NCBI GenBank assembly: GCA_023374025.1
Contig: SIJG01000025.1
Location: forward strand, 186,001-250,000
DNA from: Heterodera schachtii
Taxonomy: Eukaryota > Nematoda > Chromadorea > Rhabditida > Heteroderidae
Reading direction: 5' to 3'
Length of the DNA: 64,000 nucleotides
The translations under genes and the position numbers were made by a program. How positions within the stretch are numbered: the stretch's first letter is position 1; every line of letters starts with the position of its first letter. Shown here piece by piece: positions 1-9,936 of the stretch. The notes under the pieces are model-generated. The model ran no database searches and was not told the origin of the DNA. It saw only the letters and a list, made by a program, of their open reading frames with translations.

Positions 1-324
1 GGCCTCGGATGAAAACGATGCGGAAAACCGACCTCTCGTCGAGTGCCAATGGGAATAAGGATGAAACCTTTGTGTCTATGGGCACTGATCTCGCCGCACT
101 GGCCGCACTAATGAGAAGGTATATTGTGTTTTTATTGTTTTATTTCCAATTTTTTTAGACGAAGATTTACGGCAACGTGGTCGTGTCAACCTATGAATGT
201 TATTCTGCCCGATTCTCTGCTTATGAAGGATGGCGAAAGCACACTGTTATACACATCCGCCGATTGCACCGCCAAAGAGAATCGGATGTGGTGTTGGTCT
301 TATTTTCGGGCTCGAAAGCACTAA
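1..324 (+). CDS. 3' end of an unrecognised plus-strand gene (block 1), cut by window edge
   Basis: I do not recognise this protein. An open frame runs from the window edge through ...LAALAALMR to a donor at 119 (AGAAG|GTATAT). A 40-nt intron (119-158) ends TTTTTTAG, and the frame resumes at 159 (phase 2), continuing RRRFTATWSCQ... to a stop at 322-324. The end of the second exon is made of the first unit of a 66-bp minisatellite, which supplies the last residues (TAKENRMWCWSYFRARKH) and the stop. The same two exons recur at 14209-14563, and separately at 5346-5581 (first exon) and 8376-8552 (second exon). The repeated conservation of donor, acceptor and phase argues that this is a real spliced gene. 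The true N-terminus is outside the window and the function is unknown. Confidence 0.45.
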
Positions 325-440
325 TTCGGGTGCACCGCCAAAGAGAATCGGATGTGGTGTTGGTCTTATTTTCGGGCTCGAAAGCACTAATTCGGGTGCA
401 CGCCAAAGAGAATCGGATGTGGTGTTGGTCTTTGCACACC
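267..440 (+). repeat. 66-bp minisatellite, about 2.6 units (block 1)
   Basis: Three occurrences of a unit beginning CACCGCCAAAGAGAATCGG, spaced 66 then 65 bp. It occupies the 3' end of the plus-strand gene and its 3' UTR. The same short array is in blocks 2 (8437-8611) and 3 (14506-14679). In block 4 it is expanded to about 94 units. Confidence 0.9.
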
Positions 441-864
441 CGAAGTTAAGTTAGTTCTTTTCTATGTTCAATTGATTTTTGCTTTTATTTTCAGCTGTGT
501 CTTCTTTTAATTATTTTTTACTATTTTTGCTGTGACTGAATAAATGTATTTTAAATCATTGCTGGAATTTTGACATTATTTTTATGAAAATTAATTCGTT
601 TTAGCTATTGGCAAGCCATTTTAGGCAATAAAGATCCAATTAAAATAAATTATTAAATTATAATGGATATTATTTGCCCAAAGAAAAAAAAAATTTAATT
701 TGTCAATTAATTATGTAAATAGTGATATTATTGATTAATTTAAACTATAGATCCATTCATTAAAAATGAAATGCGCGATAATTTATTAATCGATTAAGCA
801 AAAAAAGATTATTGAGACATCACTTCCTGCTGTTTCTGTTGTCGGAAGAAGGAGGCAAAAGCGC
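441..864 (+). promoter_or_regulatory. 3' UTR and polyadenylation region of the plus-strand gene, then AT-rich spacer
   Basis: After the minisatellite there is a pyrimidine-rich acceptor-like tract ending TTTTCAG at 494, then an AATAAA signal at 539-544, conserved in all four blocks (8710-8715, 14778-14783 and just before 24660). This suggests the transcript ends near 560. The stretch 560-864 is AT-rich and I see nothing coding in it. Confidence 0.4.
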
Positions 865-1188
865 ATGAATAATGCTGATAATAATAATGCTAATCAGCTT
901 CATGGTGCTAATTTAAATCAGTTGGATAGGGAGCGATTATGCGATGAAGCAATCAAATCGACATTCAAAACTGTTTTTTTATGTTTGCCGTTCCTTTATT
1001 TTTATAATTTTGGTGCGCAAAATGTTTTTTTTTTGTATTATTCGATCATTTGCTTTCTGATTAGTCTAGTTATTCATTTGCATATAGCTCGACCAAGAAA
1101 AACAAAAAAGTTTTTTAGTCCAAAAACTTGGGCTGGCGCCGAAACGACTCTTTCCCCGTGGAAACAGCACGAAAATCTAGGTTGTTAG
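865..1188 (+). CDS. Small predicted membrane protein, 107 aa, unrecognised
   Basis: ATG at 865 opens a frame of 107 codons. An Asn-rich N-terminus (MNNADNNNANQLHGANLNQL) is followed by a long hydrophobic stretch of aromatic and aliphatic residues (about residues 38-75) that could span a membrane once or twice, then a basic tail. I do not recognise it. In blocks 2 and 3 the homologous frame is stopped by CGA>TGA after 24 codons and the hydrophobic part is deleted. In block 4 the reading frame is disrupted in the hydrophobic region. Only this copy is open, so it may be the one surviving gene or an ORF open by chance. It points towards the minus-strand family gene downstream. Confidence 0.35.
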   Translation: MNNADNNNANQLHGANLNQLDRERLCDEAIKSTFKTVFLCLPFLYFYNFGAQNVFFLYYSIICFLISLVIHLHIARPRKTKKFFSPKTWAGAETTLSPWKQHENLGC

Positions 1189-1717
1189 CTAAAAAATAGC
1201 CTAGATATTGGCTTGGATCCAAGAAAAATCAAGGCCTGGGTTCAGGTCCAGGTCGAGCTCTAATTAAAATAATTGATATTGAGGCATTGTTGAAATTTAA
1301 TTTCCACATCTTTAATATAAACAGAAAAAGCATTGAGCAAAAAACAGAAAAGCCAAATAATAAAGGAAATACAATAAAAAATCTAACAAAAATAAACCAA
1401 ATTTAAAAAAAAAAGAAACACAGAAATTTGTATAATAGAGGATGGACAAATTGAAAAGTCGATATGCCGAAAAATTTAGTGTGATTCTTCTTTTTTATAG
1501 AGAAATTTAAAAACTAAACTTGGCAAAACCCTCTAGTAACACTTAAAAGAAACTTTTCAAGACCAAAATTTTTGAGAAAATCGTGCAAAAATATGGATGG
1601 CAAAAAATTCTATATCGTCTTGGAACAAAAATAATTCTCATGAGAGATAATACCCCCCCCATTCACCTCCTTAAAATTCGACTTTTCATTTGGTCCCATT
1701 TATCCATTCTAAATGTG
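1189..1717. other. AT-rich spacer, no gene seen
   Basis: A/T-rich sequence shared with blocks 2-4. It includes a stretch (about 1320-1400) that also resembles the 3' flanks of the family genes near 35.3, 52.3 and 62.05 kb, with the recurring phrase TTTATGCRAATAGA in the other copies. No coding frame is supported. Confidence 0.6.
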
Positions 1718-1899
1718 TAGGGACCGGATTTGAAGCATATGCTTAAAAATTTTTTCGTGTTCTAATTTGCTTAAACATGGAAATTTTTTTTTTTTTTGCA
1801 AAGTTTTTCGCGCATTTTTTTTAACCAATTTTTGATGCTTAGTTAAATGCTTAATTATAATTTCGCTTTTTAGTATGTAAAAAAAAAGTCCGGTCCCTG
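1718..1899. mobile_element. Short TIR element (MITE) in family 3' flank
   Basis: Terminal inverted repeats TAGGGACCGGATTT and (reverse complement of the right end) CAGGGACCGGACTT bound a 182-bp AT-rich core with no ORF. The same element is present at the same site in blocks 2 (about 9696-9883) and 4 (about 25708-25922) and truncated in block 3, so it inserted before block duplication. The termini resemble hAT-type ends, but I see no clear target-site duplication. Confidence 0.6.
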
Positions 1900-1958
1900 T
1901 CAATATCAAAATGCTAGAAAAATTGTGCCAAAGTTGGCGCCACAAAACACAACACACG

Positions 1959-3644
1959 CTAATTGCCAGGGCCAATGTAGCTAATCGAGTCTTTGCTGAA
2001 CAGAACTCGCACTGCCCAAAATATGATGACTCCAACAACAACGACAATGCCAAGGATGATGAGTGCCCATTTTGTACCTTTGCTACAATGGCACTTTTTG
2101 CCACCTTCACCACTTCCTTCACTGGAGCTGTCCTCGTCATGGTCATGGTTATGATTTTGGCCCATTTCAATATCACCACCATTTTCTTTCTTAGCCCCGC
2201 GCTTTCGTCGTGTTCGTCCGTTTTTTGCTGTGATGGCCATCATTTTGGGGTGGTGGTGGTGGTCAGGGCAATAAAAAATGTTTGCTTAAATTAAGAAAAA
2301 ATAATCATTAATTTTACACAGGACTCGGTTCGAGCCCGCTCCACAGCACAAATATTTTTAATTATTTTTTGTACAAAAAAGTAAAAAAGGACGACTATTG
2401 AAAATTATTTTTAATGTCTTTTTCAACCAAACTTGTCAATCAAAATTTAGGCATTTTTTCCACTTCGAAATAATATCTGTTATTGTAATAATTGTTTTTT
2501 TTTTTGCAATAAACATTAATTTAAAAAATGGAATTTTCGCTTACCATTATTAGCAATCGTTTCATATAGCCCATTGAAATTATGCCGAAATGTTCCAACA
2601 TTTTGCACGTTTTGTTCATTGAGCAATGCCTTTCTCCCAATTTCATTTATAGCATTGCTCAAAACAGTTGGAAGATCATTATTTGTGAAAATATTCACAA
2701 TATTTGCCAAGAAAACTTCAAAATTTTGGCAATCGCTTTTCAATTGTTTACACAAATCATTGCGCAATTTTCCAAAGTTGTCCATTTTTAATTCAAATTT
2801 GGCATTATCATTACACATAACGCCAACCGATGCTTTTTTCATCCCTTCAATTGCCAAATTGTCGCTAATTGTCCCTTCATTTGCCTTTTTGACTAAGTCC
2901 GATATTGCGTCCACAAAATCCCCACCCGATTTGAATGAACCTAAAAGTGGGTTGTTATGAATTTTTATTTATTTATAGGTAATAACAAAGGCTTCCTTTT
3001 TTAGGGGTATTTTCGGAAAATTTGAAAAATGGGCAAAAAAATAAAATTTAAAAAAACGGAATGAAAAAAGTATAGTTTTTTGGGAAAAAAATGTATGCTT
3101 TTCCATATTTTTTCTGCGCATTTGCTATGAAGAAAGGGGCTCAAAAATAGCATTTCTACGTTAAAACCCTAGTAATAACTAATTAATTACATAAATGGGC
3201 AGCCGAATTAAACCCAAAAATAATCAATAATAAAAAAATTACCCCGAAAAAAAAGAAAGGTGGAGTTATACTAAAATGTCAGAATTGTACTCAAATACAG
3301 TGTTATATTCAAATGTCGGGGTATCCTTAAATATCGGAGTATATTTCGAGGCACAAAAAATTTCTTGTCTCTATATGAAAAAGGTTTAAATTATCGGAAT
3401 CCGAATGAATTTAAGTTTTGCAGCGATATTTTTGGAAAATTTTTGAAAAACATACAAATTCAAAAAATCGCTGAAAGTTCTTTCAAAAATTTCATTTATT
3501 TTTCTTGAAATTGGTTAAGACTTTTTCTTTACCTCTAACTCCGTTTAATCCATGCGCCAATTCCGCCGTTTGATCGCTTTGGCATAACAAATGAATAAAT
3601 ATGATGAATAATGATGTGAATTTGGCGAATTTGAAAAAAAGCAT
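1959..3644 (-). CDS. Family gene A: signal peptide, helical ectodomain, RRKR site, TM anchor (277 aa)
   Basis: Three-exon model: exon 1 3533-3644, exon 2 2545-2940, exon 3 1959-2284. Donors are GAG|GTAAAG and ATG|GTAAGC; acceptors are TTTTAG| and TTTAAG|. Both introns are phase 1 and the total is 834 nt. Exon 1 encodes a signal peptide (MLFFKFAKFTSLFIIFIHLL). Exon 2 is an amphipathic helical domain with cysteines in VMCND and DLCKQL. Exon 3 gives HHHHPK, then KNGRTRRKR (convertase-like R-R-K-R), an Asn/His/Asp-rich and Ser/Glu-rich linker, KKCHC, a TM helix (WALIILGIVVVVGVIIFW) and a tail ending SYIGPGN. Predicted topology is type I with a sheddable ectodomain (inference). The large first intron is 592 nt. 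The domain family is unknown to me, but the architecture repeats in at least eight loci in this window. Confidence 0.75.
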
Positions 3645-4394
3645 TTCTATTGCTTATATAGGAGGTTCTAAGCACACTTTTAAAATTTAAATTTATACAA
3701 AATTCTAGTAAATTGTATGTATATTAAAGAATTCATATTTTTACCAAGACTCTAAAAAGGTCAATACTTTTTTGAAAATTTGCAAATTTCTGATACACAA
3801 ACTTACATTAAGATAGAAAAATTCGGCAATTTGTACCCCTCCCCTCCCCCCCCCCTGTGTTTAAAAAAAAATTGAAAATATTGTTCCGTGAGTTTTATGG
3901 GTCGCTGATCGCGAAAAATACATCTGTTTTAACAAAATCGGAATCGATTTCGAATAAAAGTCAAAATTTGGGTCGAAATGCATTTAAAATATCATTCCTT
4001 ACAATTGGAGTGGTTTTCAGTTTGCTTTCCAATATTTAAAAAAGTTATGATCCAAAATTAAATTTTAAATTTTCGGCTCTTTTTTAGAAATCGGGCCCGG
4101 GCTCTGAATTGGTCGAAATAGATGTAACATTCGTGATCAACGGCCCCAAAACCCACGGAATCATGTTTTCAACATTCTTGCAACAAAAAAAAAATATCAA
4201 AAAAATATGGGGAGAAAAAATTATTACAGAAAATTCCTAGTGCCTTTAAATTTGATCAGAAATTAAAATTTTACTTGCAGTTGAGAAAGGTTATGGCAAA
4301 TTATTTCTTAAAAACTGCTACAACTGGGCCGAAATTTTTTAATCTGGTCTATTTTTACGAAATGACTGGATTTAAATGCTCGTGAGTTCTATTA
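3645..4394 (-). promoter_or_regulatory. Upstream region of family gene A
   Basis: AT-rich sequence 5' of exon 1, nearly identical in block 2 and diverged in blocks 3 and 4. It contains a C-run (about 3838-3855) that varies in length between blocks, and the phrase GGGTCGCTGATCGCGAA. No ORF in it is convincing. Confidence 0.4.
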
Positions 4395-4640
4395 TCATCG
4401 TGATTCAATAAAAGGTGGCAAATCAATGCCTCCAAATTTGGCATGCCAAATGCCTCCCTTCTGTTTAAGGATGTCATGCCAAATTTGACAGGCCCTCTCC
4501 TCCCAAATTTGGAAGGCAAAATGCCCCCTACCCCCTCTGCCTTTAAGGGTGCCACGCCAAATTAGGCCTGGGCCTCTCCTCCAAAATTTGGTTGTCAAAT
4601 GCCTGCCCTCTGCTTAAGAGGGGTCATGCCAAATTGGACG
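4395..4640. repeat. GC-rich promoter repeat array of block 1
   Basis: Imperfect tandem units containing ATGCCAAATTTGAC, CCTCTCCTCCCAAATTTGG and CTCTGCCTTTAAGGGTGCCA. On the minus strand (gene orientation) the core reads TTAAACAGAAG or CTTAAAGGCAGAG beside CCAAATTTGG. Equivalent arrays sit upstream of exon 1 in blocks 2, 3 and 4. The apparent ORFs here are low-complexity. Confidence 0.7.
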
Positions 4641-5345
4641 ATGTCAAACAAAATACGATAGCCACATGCTAAGCACATGCTTACTCAATGATTTGGCAAA
4701 TAATTGACTTTTTTACATTTGCCCTTTTTATGAATGACAAATAATTTATCGTAATGTAAAATTTTTATTATAAGGAAGAATGATGCGAATGTGCTGTGAC
4801 TGACAGTTGTGGCACTGAGATACAACCACATAATGGACTCTACTCATACAGAAATTTTTTCTAGCAAAATCGTTTTAATTGACAAGCATTTTTAATTGGG
4901 AGAACACAGGAAAAATATCAGCGCCGCAAATATTTCGCTTTGAATGGGCGCCGCTAATGGATGAGACGAAGGACAATTCATTTTTGGCAAACTTGTTTTT
5001 ACCCCTATTGGTTTTTGACCCGATTCGCTTTTTTTATCCCGATTCGTTTTTTAGTTTTGAAATACTAAAAGCAAGGATAAATCGGTAAAATTTTAATTTT
5101 TTGCGTATTTCAATTTTAAGCCTTTTGGGTATGTATTTTTTTAATTTAAAGGTACATACATCGTAATGACTCACTACAGTATGCATATTGGAAACAAAAC
5201 TGCTATGGTCATTGATCACCCGGAAACCTAAAATTGGTGCTGCAAATGGACAAAGACCGGGCCGAAAAAAGAAAATGGACAGCGTTGCGTGTGCTCTGCT
5301 GCTCGAAGAAGATTGGATAAAGGAAAAATGGAGTTCCTAATGACA
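4641..5345. other. Inter-gene segment, no confident gene
   Basis: Shared with block 2 (about 12500-13205). Two stretches look weakly coding on the plus strand (around 4879-5088 and 5226-5430, the latter cysteine-containing), and they may be upstream exons of the plus-strand gene whose 3' exons follow. No splice model could be fixed, so I claim none. Confidence 0.4.
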
Positions 5346-5581
5346 CAAAATTGCCTGTACAGAAACAACGCCGTGAATCGTGGGCAGACAGCGGCCCCGA
5401 AGATTATTGCACCGGGGAAACGACAATGAAGAGCTGGCCTCGGATGAAAACGATGCGGAAAACCGACCTCTCGTCGAGTGCCAATGGGAATAAGGATGAA
5501 ACCTTTGTGTCTATGGGCACTGATCTCGCCGCACTGGCCGCACTAATGAGAAGGTATATTGTGTTTTTATTGTTTTATTTC
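5346..5581 (+). pseudogene. Exon of the unrecognised plus-strand gene, severed by retroelement
   Basis: Open frame PVQKQRRESWADSGPEDYCTGE... to ...LAALMR with the conserved donor AGAAG|GTATAT. From 5437 it is essentially identical to bases 1-145. It breaks at 5581, a few bases before the intron acceptor, where an LTR begins. The second exon resumes only at 8376 on the far side of the retroelement and lacks its first part (homologous to 159-205). The gene copy is therefore split, and about 55 bp of host sequence are lost. Confidence 0.55.
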
Positions 5582-5851
5582 TGTTGTGTCTTTTGTCCGA
5601 GTGAGAAAGACCAACAAATAAAATATTTATTTACGAAGAGTCAAATAACAATAATAAAATAAAATGGCGAATGGATGGATGGAGAGAATAATAATAAAAA
5701 TAATAAAAGTGAAGACGGAGAAGAAGTGGACGAGGGGGGAAGAGTCCACGCCTTTAAATAACAAATGTCATGGGGGAGGAACGGAGGAGGGAATGGACAA
5801 ATGTCAATCGATAAGTGACCATGAGCAAATGTACTTTGCTCTTCTCCAACA
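5582..5851 (-). repeat. 3' LTR of a Ty3/Gypsy element
   Basis: On the minus strand this 270-bp segment starts TGTTGGAG and ends ACACAACA, giving TGTT...AACA termini. It starts immediately after a polypurine tract (GAGAAGGGAGG, 5852-5862). Inside are a TATTTAAAGG TATA-like box and AATAAA-type signals. The outer end abuts host exon/intron sequence exactly. No second LTR is in the window, so the assignment rests on termini and position. Confidence 0.7.
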
Positions 5852-5862
5852 CCTCCCTTCTC
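5852..5862 (-). other. Polypurine tract
   Basis: Minus-strand GAGAAGGGAGG directly precedes the TGTTGG start of the LTR, as expected for the plus-strand priming site of LTR retrotransposons. Confidence 0.65.
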
Positions 5863-5883
5863 GAGATTGAAACATCCTCAGTT

Positions 5884-8376
5884 TCAACCTGGCGAGAATC
5901 GCTTGATCGGCTTCGGCACGCGTTGGGAACGTCGGACGCCGATTGGGCTTTTAGCCTTTTGCTGAGCCTGATCATCAACAGGTGTGGTCCGTTGATTGGC
6001 TGCTGCGTTTTGGCGTGGCGGTGTCCTTTGATTTGGCTCATTGGCCATTTGTTCCTGAATGGGGGGTTCCCAATTTGAATTGTCCTCAAAATCCAATCGG
6101 CGCCGAAGCTGGTTGGCATGCCGATGGACAATTCGGCCGAGTGTTGGAACGTGGACACGGTATGTAGGCGAATTGTTGAGCCTTTCCACAATCGTGCCCG
6201 GAAGCCAATGGCTTTTTCCAAGACGATAATTCAAGAGCAGGACGGGATCCGTTGGGAGGAACTCAATAGCTTTTGTGCCATGATTCCGATCGAATTGCTG
6301 TGCCATTTTGGCAGAGTAGTCCTTTTGATGCTGTTTGAACTTACCTTTTTCAAATTTTTCCGACTGATCAATTTGTCCTTTTGGGTGGACGAGTGCCAAT
6401 TTGGTGCGCAGTTTCCGTCCAAGGAACAACTGATCAGGCGAATATCCGTCGATGGCAGAATTTGGCGTGGATCGGTAGGAGAGCAGCACTTTTTCGAGGC
6501 TGTTCTTGACGCCTTTGCACTTCATCATCGCCCTTTTGAATGTGTCGACGAAACGTTCGACTTGTCCGTTGGATTGGGGATGGAATGGCGGCGTAAAAGT
6601 GTGCTTAATTCCGAACTCCTGACAGAGTGACGCAAATTCTGATGAACGAAATTGTGTTCCGTTATCAGAAACAATTTCTTCGGGAATGCCGAGTCGGTGG
6701 ATGATTGAACGGAGTGTGAAGACGGTTGCCGCGGCCGTCATTGAGCTCATTTGGTAGACCTCCGGCCATTTGGAGTATGAGTCCATCAAAATGAAATAGA
6801 CGTGACCATCTTGGCATGGTCCCGCAAAATCGATGTGCACCCGTTGGAACACCTTGTCGGTTGGAGTCCAAAGGGCGAGCGGTGCCTTGATCGGTGCTTT
6901 TTGCGCCTTTTGGCATTCTTCACACTGACGGACGATCCGTTCAATTTCCGAGTCCATGCCGGGCCAATATACGTGTTGGCGGGCGAGTGCTTTCATGCGC
7001 ACAATTCCGGGATGTGCCATGTGCAGGGACTTCAGCATTCGGTTGCGAAGCGATTGGGGGACGATGACGCGATTTTGGAAGAGCAGACAGCCCTCTATTT
7101 CCAAAATGTTTTCCCTTTTTGGAAAATACGGTGCGATGTCCGGGTCGCTGCATTTGTTTGGCCAATTCGATTGGGTGAATGCCAAAATTTTCTCTAAAAT
7201 CTCATCTTTCGGTGTCGCCTCTGCGATTTCGTCTGCAGTGACGGGAAGTTGATTCGTCTTGGTTTGCAGGAGTGTGCTGATATAGCACTCGGTTTCGGTG
7301 CAGATGTTGGCGATCAAAATATCCTCCTCTGGTCGGGGATAATTTGCGATGAGGCGCGAGAGAACGTCAGCCTGGCCAAATGATGCGGTGTTGATGTACC
7401 GAATCTCAAAATCGTAATTGGCCATGATTAGGGCCCATCTTTGGAGTCGGCTGGCGGCATAAATGGGGATGCCTTTCTTGGAGCCGAAGATAGCCAGCAA
7501 TGGCTTGTGGTCCGTGAGCAGAGTAAATTTCCGCCAGAAAAGCATCCGGTGGAATTTTTGAACTGCGAACACAAGCGCCAAAGCTTCTTTCTCAATTTGG
7601 CTGTAGTTCTGCTGCGCGTTGGTCAGAACTGTTGAGGCGTGCTCGATGACTTTTTCCTTTTTGTCCGGAAAAATGTGGCTGATTGTGGCGCCGATGCCAT
7701 CTTTTGACGCGTCTGCCGCTACGATGATCGGAAGTGTGGGGTCGTAATGGGTCAGCAGAAGTTCTGAAACCATAATTGCCTTCGCTTTCTCGAACGCGGA
7801 CTGTTGGTCATCTCCCCAACTCCAGGATTCATCCTTTCGGAGGAGTTGGTCCGATGGCGCCCTGATTTCTCGCATTGGTTTAACAAAACGCCCGTAATAA
7901 TTGAGTGCCCCCAAAAATGAACGGAGGGTCGTTTTGTCGTGCGGCGCTGGCATTTTCTGAATTGCCTCTGAGCGCGATGGGTCGGGGCGTATGCCGTTGG
8001 ATGAGACGATGTGGCCGAGAAAAAGCAATTCTTTTTGGATGAATTTGCATTTTTCGAGTTGAATTCGTAGGCCAAAGTCCTTAATGCGTTTGAAAAGCGT
8101 GTGGAGCGCATTGACGTGGTCCTCCAGGGTCTTTGATGCGATTAGGCAATCATCCAAATAAGAAAAGACGCCTGGAATCCCTGCGCAAATTTGGTCCATC
8201 AAGTGCTGAAAAATGGATGGTGCCGATTTAACGCCAAATGGGAGACGTTGGCACTGAAATAGGCCGCGGTGGGTGTTGATTGTGCAAAGTGGCTTCGATT
8301 TTTCGTCCAATTCCATTTGGAGGTAGGCGTCTCTCAGGTCGAGATTTGAGAAAAATGCCGCTCCATTCAAAGCTGC
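5884..8376 (-). pseudogene. 5'-truncated Ty3/Gypsy pol (RT, RNase H, integrase)
   Basis: An uninterrupted frame of about 830 codons ends at 5884. It begins inside the reverse transcriptase palm (FSNLDLRDAYLQ), then LPFG and the catalytic YLDD, a Ty3-type RNase H (VAADASKDGIG, TDHKPLLAIFG), an HHCC integrase zinc finger (H-x3-H...CEEC), and the integrase core with its three acidic residues in HIDFAGP, SDNGTQF and NGQVERF. gag, protease, the RT fingers and the 5' LTR are missing. The cut at 8376 joins directly to the minisatellite exon of block 2. The frame is intact, so the loss is recent, but the element cannot be autonomous. Confidence 0.9.
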
Positions 8377-8720
8377 AGCCCGATTCTCTGCTTATGAAGG
8401 ATGGCGAAAGCACACTGTTATACACATCCGCCGATTGCACCGCCAAAGAGAATCGGATGTGGTGTTGGTCTTATTTTCGGGCTCGAAAGCACTAATTCGG
8501 GTGCACCGCCAAAGAGAATCGGATGTGGTGTTGGTCTTATTTTCGGGCTCGAAAGCACTAATTCGGGTGCACGCCAAAGAGAATCGGATGTGGTGTTGGT
8601 CTTTGCACACCCGAAGTTAAGTTAGTTCTTTTCTATGTTCAATTGATTTTTGCTTTTATTTTCAGCTGTGTCTTCTTTTAATTATTTTTTACTATTTTTG
8701 CTGTGACTGAATAAATGTAT
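8376..8720 (+). pseudogene. Second exon, minisatellite and 3' UTR of plus-strand gene (block 2)
   Basis: Starts with GCCCGATTCTCTGC immediately after the retroelement. It carries the exon tail, about 2.6 units of the 66-bp repeat (8437-8611) and the conserved polyadenylation signal (8710-8715). It lacks the acceptor and the first part of the exon, so this gene copy cannot be spliced normally. Confidence 0.6.
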
Positions 8721-9034
8721 TTTAAATCATTGCTGGAATTTTGACATTATTTTTATGAAAATTAATTCGTTTTAGCTATTGGCAAGCCATTTTAGGCAAT
8801 AAAGATCCAATTAAAATAAATTATTAAATTATAATGGATATATTTGCCCAAAGAAAAAAAAATTTTAATTTATCAATTAATTATGTAAATAGTGATATTA
8901 TTGATTAATTTAAACTATAGATCCATTCATTAAAAATGAAATGCGCGATAATTTATTAATCGATTAAGCAAAAAAAGATTATTGAGACATCACTTCCTGC
9001 TGTTTCTGTTGTCGGAAGAAGGAGGCAAAAGCGC

Positions 9035-9106
9035 ATGAATAATGCTGATAATAATAATGCTAATCAGCTTCATGGTGCTAATTTAAATCAGTTGGATAGG
9101 GAGTGA
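9035..9106 (+). pseudogene. Broken copy of the small membrane ORF (block 2)
   Basis: Same start as the 865 ORF (MNNADNNNANQLHG...), but CGA has become TGA after 24 codons and the hydrophobic part is deleted. Block 3 has the identical lesion (ATG at about 15104), so the mutation predates the separation of blocks 2 and 3. Confidence 0.6.
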
Positions 9107-9936
9107 TTATGCGATGAAGCAATCAAATCGACATTCAGGTCCAGGTCGAGCTCTAATTAAAATAATTGATATTGAGGCATTGTTGAAATTTAATTTCCAC
9201 ATCTTTAATATAAACAGAAAAAGCATTGAGCTTCCCGTAAAGCTTTATGCGAATAGATAAATAATATGAATAAAGAAAAATAACAACGAAAAAAATTAAA
9301 ATAAAATTACAAAAAAAGACAGAAAAGCCAAATAATAAAGGAAATACAATAAAAAATCTAACAAAAATAAACCAAATTTAAAAAAAAAGAAACACAGAAA
9401 TTTGTATAATAGAGGATGGACAAATTGAAAAGTCGATATGCCGAAAAATTTAGTGTGATTCTTCTTTTTTTATAGAGAAATTTAAAAACTAAACTTGGCA
9501 AAACCCTCTAGTAACACTTAAAAGAAACTTTTCAAGACCAAAATTTTTGAGAAAATCGTGCAAAAATATGGATGGCAAAAAATTCTATATCGTCTTGGAA
9601 CAAAAATAATTCTCATGAGAGATAATACCCCCACCCCCATTTACCTCCTTAAAATTCGACTTTTCATTTGGTCCCATTTATCCATTCTAAATGTGTAGGG
9701 ACCGGATTTGAAGCATATGCTTAAAAATTTTTTCGTGTTCTAATTTGCTTAAACATGGAAATTTTTTTTTTTTTTTGCAAAGTTTTTCGCGCATTTTTTT
9801 TAACCAATTTTTGATGCTTAGTTAAATGCTTAATTATAATTTCGCTTTTTAGTATGTAAAAAAAAGTCCGGTCCCTGTCAATATCAAAATGCTAGAAAAA
9901 TTGTGCCAAAGTTGGCGCCACAAAACACAGCACACG

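Noticed and set aside
2574..2960. Plus-strand ORFs antisense to the family ectodomain (also 10382, 27048, and 48643 minus)
   Set aside because: Mirror frames of exon 2. The splice signals and conserved cysteines are on the other strand.
3838..3856. C-run upstream of gene A as a regulatory element
   Set aside because: Its length varies between blocks in the way expected of slippage, with nothing else conserved around it.
5754..8111. Overlapping ORFs on both strands inside the retroelement (for example 6118-6630, 6802-7197, 7752-8111)
   Set aside because: Shadows of the single pol frame, which carries all recognisable motifs.
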